A stretch of 64,000 nt of DNA, from the NCBI GenBank assembly GCA_001692895.1, contig KV748178.1:2404536-2468535 (forward strand), written 5' to 3'. Positions 60,827-64,000 of the stretch are shown here, piece after piece (the stretch's first letter is position 1; each line of letters starts with the position of its first letter). A model generated the notes under the pieces. It did no database searches. It was not told the origin of the DNA and worked only from the letters and a program-made list of their open reading frames with translations. The DNA is from Cenococcum geophilum 1.58 (lineage: Eukaryota; Ascomycota; Dothideomycetes; Gloniales; Gloniaceae). The position numbers and the translations under genes were made by a program.

Positions 60827-62942
60827 AATAATAACGGAAAATTAAAACTGGTTGTATTTTTCTCTATAAAGTACTTTACGCTAGAGTATAACTACAAGAT
60901 CTACAATAAAGAACTCTTAGCTATTATTAAGGCTTTAAAGGAATGGCGTCTTAAGCTGTAAGGGATTAAGGAGCTGTTTAAAATTATTACCAACTATAAG
61001 AACCTACAGACGTTTATAACTACTAAGTAGCTAAACTAGTACTAAGTCTGGTAGGCAAAGTTCCTTTTATAGTTTAACTTTATAATTATATATAGACCTA
61101 GTAGTAAAGCCATACTCCCTAATGCCCTAAGCTGGCTACTAGGAATAAGGCCTAAGGACACTAATAATAAACGCCTCCACTACTAAGCCTAAGTTATTAT
61201 ACTACCCCAGAAAGTTAACCCTATAATCTTAGAAGAATTACTATACAAGTCCCGTAGCTTTAACGACGCGGAGTTTATAGCCACTCTAGACCCTAAAATA
61301 GCCGAAAAATTACTAAATAAGTTAATCTAGCTGGGATACTAGGAGAACAAACTCGCAAAAGATATAATAGTAGCCCTATATAATTAGAAAGCTCACTATT
61401 AGCTAAAGAAGATTAGGAAATTACTTTGTTACAATAAGTTAGAATATAGTATTATTAACGAATAGATCTACTTCCACTAATATCTCTTTATCCCTAACGC
61501 CCTAGACCTCCACCTAAAAGTTACCCATCGCTCTTATAGTAGTGGCCCCGCTAGTTACCCCAGCTAGGTTAAGACTCTTAACCTCTTAAACTGAATATAC
61601 TAGTAGCTAGGAATCTCCTAGTTTACGGCTACCTTTATTAAAGACTGTGCCCTATACTTTTGTACTAAGACCCCCTATTCTACCCCGCCCGGTTTCCTAA
61701 AGCTACTAGAATTACCCACCCGCCCGTAAACCGATATCTTAATTAACTATATTACAACGCTGCTAGTATGCTAACGCTATAGTAAGGTATATAAATATAT
61801 CCTTATTATTATAGACCGCCTAACTAAAATATAATACCTTATTCTAGTAATAGGACTCTTAATAGAGGAGCTAGTTAATGGCTTTATTAATAACGTGTAT
61901 AAGCTCTATAGTACACTAAGCACAATTATCTCCGATTGCGGTATATAATTTATTAGTAACTTCTAGTAACGACTAAATAAACGCCTTAAGATAACCTTAT
62001 AACTAAGCTTAGCCTAGTACCTAGAAATAGACGGCTAAACTAAAATTATTAACGCTGCCGTAAATAAATACCTTTATACTTTTATTAGCTTTATATAGAA
62101 CAACTGGGTTAACTACCTACTGCTTACTAAGTTTGCTATAAATAACTAAGTCAACGAGAGTATAGGCATCTCCCCGTTTTTTGCAAACTATGGCTTTAAC
62201 CCTCGCCTTAGAATTAAGCCTACTAGCCCCTGTTTACTAACACTATCAGTATAAGTAAAGAAGGAGTTCTTCCGCGTAGACTCTGTGGCTAACCGCTTTA
62301 AGCGAATATTAATATAGTTTAAGGCCCTAGCCCGGATTTTATAATAACGCTATAAAGATAATACTAATACCTATAGGGATAAGAGCGTGTTATTCTACGA
62401 AGGCGATATAGTTATAGTTAGCTTAAAAAATATAAAGATAAATAAACCTAAGAAGAAATGGGACGACAAATAGGACGGCCCATACCCCGTACTCGCAGTA
62501 TACTAAGGGGCAGTTATAGTAGACCTTCTAGACCATATCTAAGTAAATAAATCCTTTTATATATCTAAGGTCCGCCTTTAGGCTGCTAAAAAGATCCCTA
62601 GCTAAGCAAATATTAATACTATAGAGTATTATAATATACAAGAACGAGTAGCAGAGAGAGATAATAACAGCAATATAGAAGATAAATGGGAGTTTAATAA
62701 AATCCTTAATATACACGACGAAGACCCCTAGGGCCTAACTTATAAGATTAAATAGAAATATTATAAGGATATAACCTAGCAGCTAGAGGAAGACCTAAAG
62801 GGTTATAAATAAGCTGTATAGCGCTTTTATAAGCAACACCCTAAGAAGCTCAGACCCCTAGACTAGGTATAAGATAAGGAAAAGTTACGCTAAGGTCACA
62901 GTCGACCACCGTATTAAAATTTGTGGTAGTTAAGATGTTATA

Positions 62943-63136
62943 GAACTTTAACCAGCGGTTAAAGTTGTCTAATTAGCTAAATTCTCGCCAAGAAACGCCA
63001 CACGGATTAATTTGGGTGGTAGTATAGAGTTCTACTAACCTTACTTACTAAACTAACCAATCAGGATTTTCCATGCCCGGTATAGAAAATCGCTATTAGC
63101 TTAGTTAAGGGCGGTAAGCGGAACTAACATCTTTGC
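62943..63136 (+). repeat. 194-bp shared 3' module in chromovirus C
   Basis: The first dyad is at 62943-62966 (GAACTTTAACC...GGTTAAAGTT) and the second at 63065-63091 (GATTTTCCATG...TATAGAAAATC). It then reads CGCTATTAGCTTAG, GGTAAGCGGAACTAAC and ATCTTTGC. The module has the same length and 98-bp spacing between dyads as copia B. Confidence 0.85.
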
Positions 63137-63222
63137 GGTAAAAAATAGGCAACCCTATATACTGCCTATTTTTAAGTTATCTATTTAGTTTAGGGACTAA
63201 ACTATCTAGGGGAGAGGAGTAC

Positions 63223-63409
63223 TGTTACGGCACTGACCTAACGCATACTATCTTATACTGTCTCGTACTATTTCCTACTATTAGCTAGCCTACCACTAGC
63301 GACTTAGCGGCCGGCCCTACTATTTATATACAATACCCCCTTTCCACCTTCTTCCCCTCTTCATACCATAACGTAGTTATTTAGTCTACTTTATTGCAGC
63401 ACTGTGATA
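63223..63409 (+). repeat. 3' LTR of chromovirus C (187 bp)
   Basis: TGTTACGG...TGTGATA. Same length as the 5' LTR and followed by TAAGG. Confidence 0.92.
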
Positions 63410-63410
63410 T

Positions 63411-63620
63411 AAGGCGCCTTAGTTACTATAGGGGTGAATATATAAGATATAAGGCGCCTTAGTTACTATAGGGATAAATATATAATATGCGAGGCGCCTT
63501 AGTCACTATAGGGGCGGATATATATATAAGGCACCTTAGTTACTATAGGGGTAAATATATAATATATAAGGCGCCTTAGTTATTATAAAGGGATCTATAG
63601 TAGTAACCAAGGCGCCTTAT
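63411..63620 (+). repeat. 40-bp tandem array with an inverted end copy
   Basis: Five units start at 63411, 63451, 63491, 63528 and 63568. Each opens with the palindrome AAGGCGCCTT (or one change from it) followed by AGTTACTATAGGG and an AT-rich tail. The last part (about 63594-63620) is inverted: CTATAGTAGTAACCAAGGCG. Chromovirus C inserted at the very start of the first unit. Confidence 0.85.
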
Positions 63621-64000
63621 AGGTTGTAGCTACTAAATATATTATTAAAATATATTATTTATACCATAGTAAGATGTATTTAGCTAAACTATCCCTAAAA
63701 TTTTATAGTATAGCGCTACTGTAAATATAGAGAACGCGTCCTTTTATATATTCTCCTCTTTCTTTACTAGTATTATTAACAACCCTTACCTTCTACTTAC
63801 TCCTACGGCTATATTTTTCTTATATACTATCCTATATAATATTTAAAGTTAGTAAGACCTTTAAGACTATAGATAAAGCCACTGGCTATATTATAGTTAT
63901 AATTATTAAACTTAATTAGCATCTAAAGCCTATATTAAATAATAATAAATCTGTCTAGTGTGCCTACTATAAGCTAAGCAAATATAGCCGCCCCTTTTAT
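63621..64000. other. RIP-mutated repeat sequence at the window edge
   Basis: TpA-rich. A plus-strand frame near 63.86 kb (KTFKTIDKATGYIIV) looks like a worn transposase N-terminus but is cut by the window end. It may belong to the hAT to the left of chromovirus C or to another element. Confidence 0.4.

Larger units (their letters stand above)
42568..63409 (+). mobile_element. Ty3/gypsy chromovirus C (fossil, carrying nested insertions)
   Basis: 187-bp LTRs (TGTTACGGCACTGACC...) at both ends and the target duplication TAAGG (42563-42567 and 63410-63414) define one element. It was stretched to 20.8 kb by two later chromoviruses (D and E) and a MITE. Parts on the plus strand: gag with a zinc knuckle at about 42.9-44.3 kb, protease at about 44.8-45.1 kb, and reverse transcriptase at about 46.1-46.27 and 52.6-53.3 kb. 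RNase H lies at about 53.3-53.4 and 60.8-61.1 kb, integrase at about 61.5-62.4 kb, and a chromodomain at about 62.7-62.85 kb. The shared 194-bp module and a purine tract (GGGGAGAGGAG) precede the 3' LTR. It is broken by very many RIP changes. Confidence 0.92.

Noticed and set aside
63411-63620. CRISPR-like array
   Set aside because: The units are contiguous 40-mers without unique spacers, in a fungal genome; it is an ordinary tandem array.

Overview
The window looks like a chromosome segment of a filamentous ascomycete (Pezizomycotina). The host genes carry short GT-AG introns of about 45-80 bp. One gene encodes a HET-domain protein, a class expanded in these fungi. Most of the remaining sequence is transposon DNA altered in the way repeat-induced point mutation (RIP) alters it: CpA/TpG is depleted, TpA is in large excess, and TAG/TAA stands where glutamine or tryptophan codons are expected. 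I cannot name the species.

Layout, left to right. A degraded pogo/Fot1-like DNA transposon fills 1 to about 2324 and is followed by a lightly mutated 182-bp solo LTR. Gene island 1 (2.85-5.4 kb) holds an intronless HET-domain gene. From 5.4 to 19 kb lies a mutated block: a reverse-strand hAT transposon split by a Ty1/copia element (7004-13070, target duplication GTTAT), then a Tad1-type LINE fragment and a two-gene PIF/Harbinger transposon (14979-18047, target duplication TTA). Gene island 2 (19.1-21.7 kb) holds a two-exon ankyrin-repeat gene and a pair of short dispersed repeats. A second copia element, in the opposite orientation, occupies 21748-27888 (target duplication ATAGT).

Gene island 3 (29-38 kb) holds a two-exon protein kinase with a long N-terminal extension, an unidentified open frame, a four-exon CorA-like membrane protein and a small two-exon frame. 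From 38.1 kb to the end the sequence is transposon again. A second hAT is followed by a chromodomain Ty3/gypsy element (C, 42568-63409, target duplication TAAGG). C itself carries a MITE and two copies of another chromovirus family: D (46276-52591, TCCTC) and E (53418-60826, AATAA). E contains a 1,020-bp unmutated retroposed insert flanked by a 15-bp duplication. A 40-bp tandem array abuts the right end of C.

The recognisable genes lie only in the unmutated islands. The HET, ankyrin and kinase genes belong to families often linked to fungal self/non-self recognition and signalling, but that link is inference here. The most unusual signal is a 194-bp non-coding module with two dyad symmetries. 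It sits just before the 3' LTR of both a Ty1/copia and a Ty3/gypsy element, and one of its dyads recurs in six places, including the solo LTR.
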